A DNA stretch of 5,768 bases from Deltaproteobacteria bacterium. Its GTDB lineage: Bacteria > Desulfobacterota > DSM-4660 > Desulfatiglandales > HGW-15. Shown piece by piece: positions 5,315-5,768 of this stretch. Position 1 is the stretch's first letter. The number at the start of each line of letters is the position of its first letter. Location: positions 1 through 5,768 of the forward strand of contig JAHECH010000315.1 in assembly GCA_024641835.1 (NCBI GenBank), given 5' to 3'. Below the pieces are notes generated by a model that did not search any database, had not been told where the DNA came from, and worked only from the letters and a program-made list of their open reading frames with translations. Both the position numbers and the translations under genes were made by a program.

Positions 5315-5426
5315 GGCCGCTTTGCGTGAGATTCTTCCTCTCGCCAAGCCGCTAAGAACGCCAAGAGTTGTTGATTATGAACATAAAAAACGATTTCCTT
5401 TGCGGCCTTTGCGGCTTTGCGTGAGA
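5315..5426. repeat. CTTTGCG repeat cluster 3
   Basis: A short direct piece at 5315-5330 (GGCCGCTTTGCGTGAG), an inverted arm at 5339-5365 (TCTCGCCAAGCCGCTAAG...) and a direct arm at 5393-5426 (CCTTTGCGGCCTTTGCGGC...) have the same direct-inverted-direct arrangement as cluster 1, though with GCGGC in place of GCGTC or GCGCT. The inverted arm can pair with the last arm across a 27-base AT-rich loop. The cluster lies upstream of the candidate UPF0175 promoter. Confidence 0.8.
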
Positions 5427-5433
5427 CACGAGG

Positions 5434-5470
5434 TTTTACCGAAAACAGCCCAAGGCTGAAATCGGTAAAA
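5434..5470. repeat. 37-bp palindromic repeat, copy C (best copy)
   Basis: The structure is TTTTACCGA, AAA, CAGCC, loop CAA, GGCTG, AAA, TCGGTAAAA: a perfect 9-bp outer stem, a symmetric AAA/AAA internal loop and a perfect 5-bp inner stem. It has no T-run after the stem on either strand, so it is not a usual intrinsic terminator. It resembles REP or MITE-end elements in size and form. Confidence 0.85.
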
Positions 5471-5531
5471 TGGCCAGAGCATCGAAGATGAGACATGAAC
5501 ATCCAAAACACCAGTATAGGCAAGAAAGGGA

Positions 5532-5568
5532 ACTTGCCGATTTTGGCCTTGGGCAGAAATCGGTAAAA
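5532..5568. repeat. 37-bp palindromic repeat, copy D
   Basis: It shares the right half GGCAGAAATCGGTAAAA with copies A and C (one mismatch each). Its left half (CCGATTTTGGCC, loop TTG) resembles the reverse complement of copy C, so CCGATTT now pairs fully with AAATCGG (7 bp). It starts 98 bases after copy C. The C-D unit as a whole begins with TTTTACCGA and ends with TCGGTAAAA, giving 135 bp with perfect 9-bp terminal inverted repeats. Confidence 0.8.
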
Positions 5569-5768
5569 GACCAGAAGACAGCCTAGCCGCTGGCCGCTGG
5601 GGCGGCCAGTTTGATCGAACAAGAAACTTCGGCCTTGCGTCGTGACCCTGCGTCGCCTATGAAGGTCATTCGCAGGGACGCGGCAGCAGTTAAGGCCCTA
5701 TCTTCACTGGAGCCCTCGTGCCCCTTAGACAGCATGGCCCCGGGCGGCCCCTGATCATTGATGAGGCT
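5569..5768. other. Region without a recognised gene, with two hairpins
   Basis: No recognisable gene is seen. One minus-strand frame stays open from the window edge to a TAG near 5585 (about 60 codons), but it is Ala/Ser/Gly-rich and matches no family I know, so it is either the tail of a gene starting outside the window or chance. A second potential stem, CCCTGCG (5646-5652) with CGCAGGG (5671-5677), encloses 18 bases. Confidence 0.3.
5590..5609. other. Perfect 8-bp GC-rich hairpin
   Basis: CTGGCCGC (5590-5597) and GCGGCCAG (5602-5609) are perfect inverted repeats around the tetraloop TGGG. On the plus strand only TTT follows, so it is at best a weak terminator. It lies 21 bases after palindrome copy D. 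Confidence 0.5.

Noticed and set aside
5434..5470. Palindrome copy C as an intrinsic terminator
   Set aside because: The stem is followed by A-runs on the plus strand and, being symmetric, also on the minus strand; the T-runs are on the 5' side, so a standard terminator is not supported.
5239..5622. Minus-strand 127-codon open frame
   Set aside because: It runs through two 37-bp palindromes and the CTTTGCG cluster (giving strings such as VSRKAAKAAKE) and overlaps the candidate promoter; repeats explain the open frame.

Overview
The window is a bacterial chromosome fragment in which every convincing gene lies on the minus strand. Moderate GC, a WbpM/PglF-type sugar-nucleotide dehydratase, several toxin-antitoxin-like gene pairs and many short dispersed repeats fit an environmental Gram-negative, for example of the Desulfobacterota/Syntrophobacterales type. 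That lineage is an inference from style; there is no rRNA or marker gene here to settle it.

Layout in transcription order, right to left. (1) 5569-5768 has no recognised gene but holds two hairpins. (2) 5315-5568 is a repeat zone: a CTTTGCG-type cluster followed by two copies of a 37-bp palindrome. (3) 5196-4424 is a two-gene cassette, a UPF0175 HTH protein (likely antitoxin) overlapping a DUF3368 PIN-like protein (likely toxin), with a plausible promoter upstream. (4) 4372-4012 is a repeat island holding two more 37-bp palindromes, a heptamer array, two different 4-unit 9-bp arrays and a 14-bp-period duplication. (5) 3974-3570 is a VapC-type PIN toxin with no antitoxin gene next to it. (6) 3515-3381 is a second CTTTGCG cluster. 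(7) 3356-2614 is a nucleotidyltransferase overlapping a small acidic protein of unknown function by one base. (8) 2608-2474 is a third CTTTGCG cluster. (9) 2449-560 is a four-helix membrane-anchored nucleoside-diphosphate-sugar 4,6-dehydratase, followed after 24 bp by a small membrane-anchored protein (535-107), probably the tail of an exopolysaccharide or O-antigen locus.

The dehydratase and the small membrane protein look like one transcription unit for surface-polysaccharide synthesis. The three modules upstream look like a small toxin-antitoxin/defence island. Nearly all spacers in that island hold short repeats of at least four sequence families, while the genes themselves are free of them. 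The most notable points are the 48-bp near-identical direct repeats (45/48) bracketing the nucleotidyltransferase cassette, the 37-bp palindromes lying on both sides of the UPF0175-DUF3368 cassette, and the solitary VapC whose expected antitoxin position is taken by tandem repeats.
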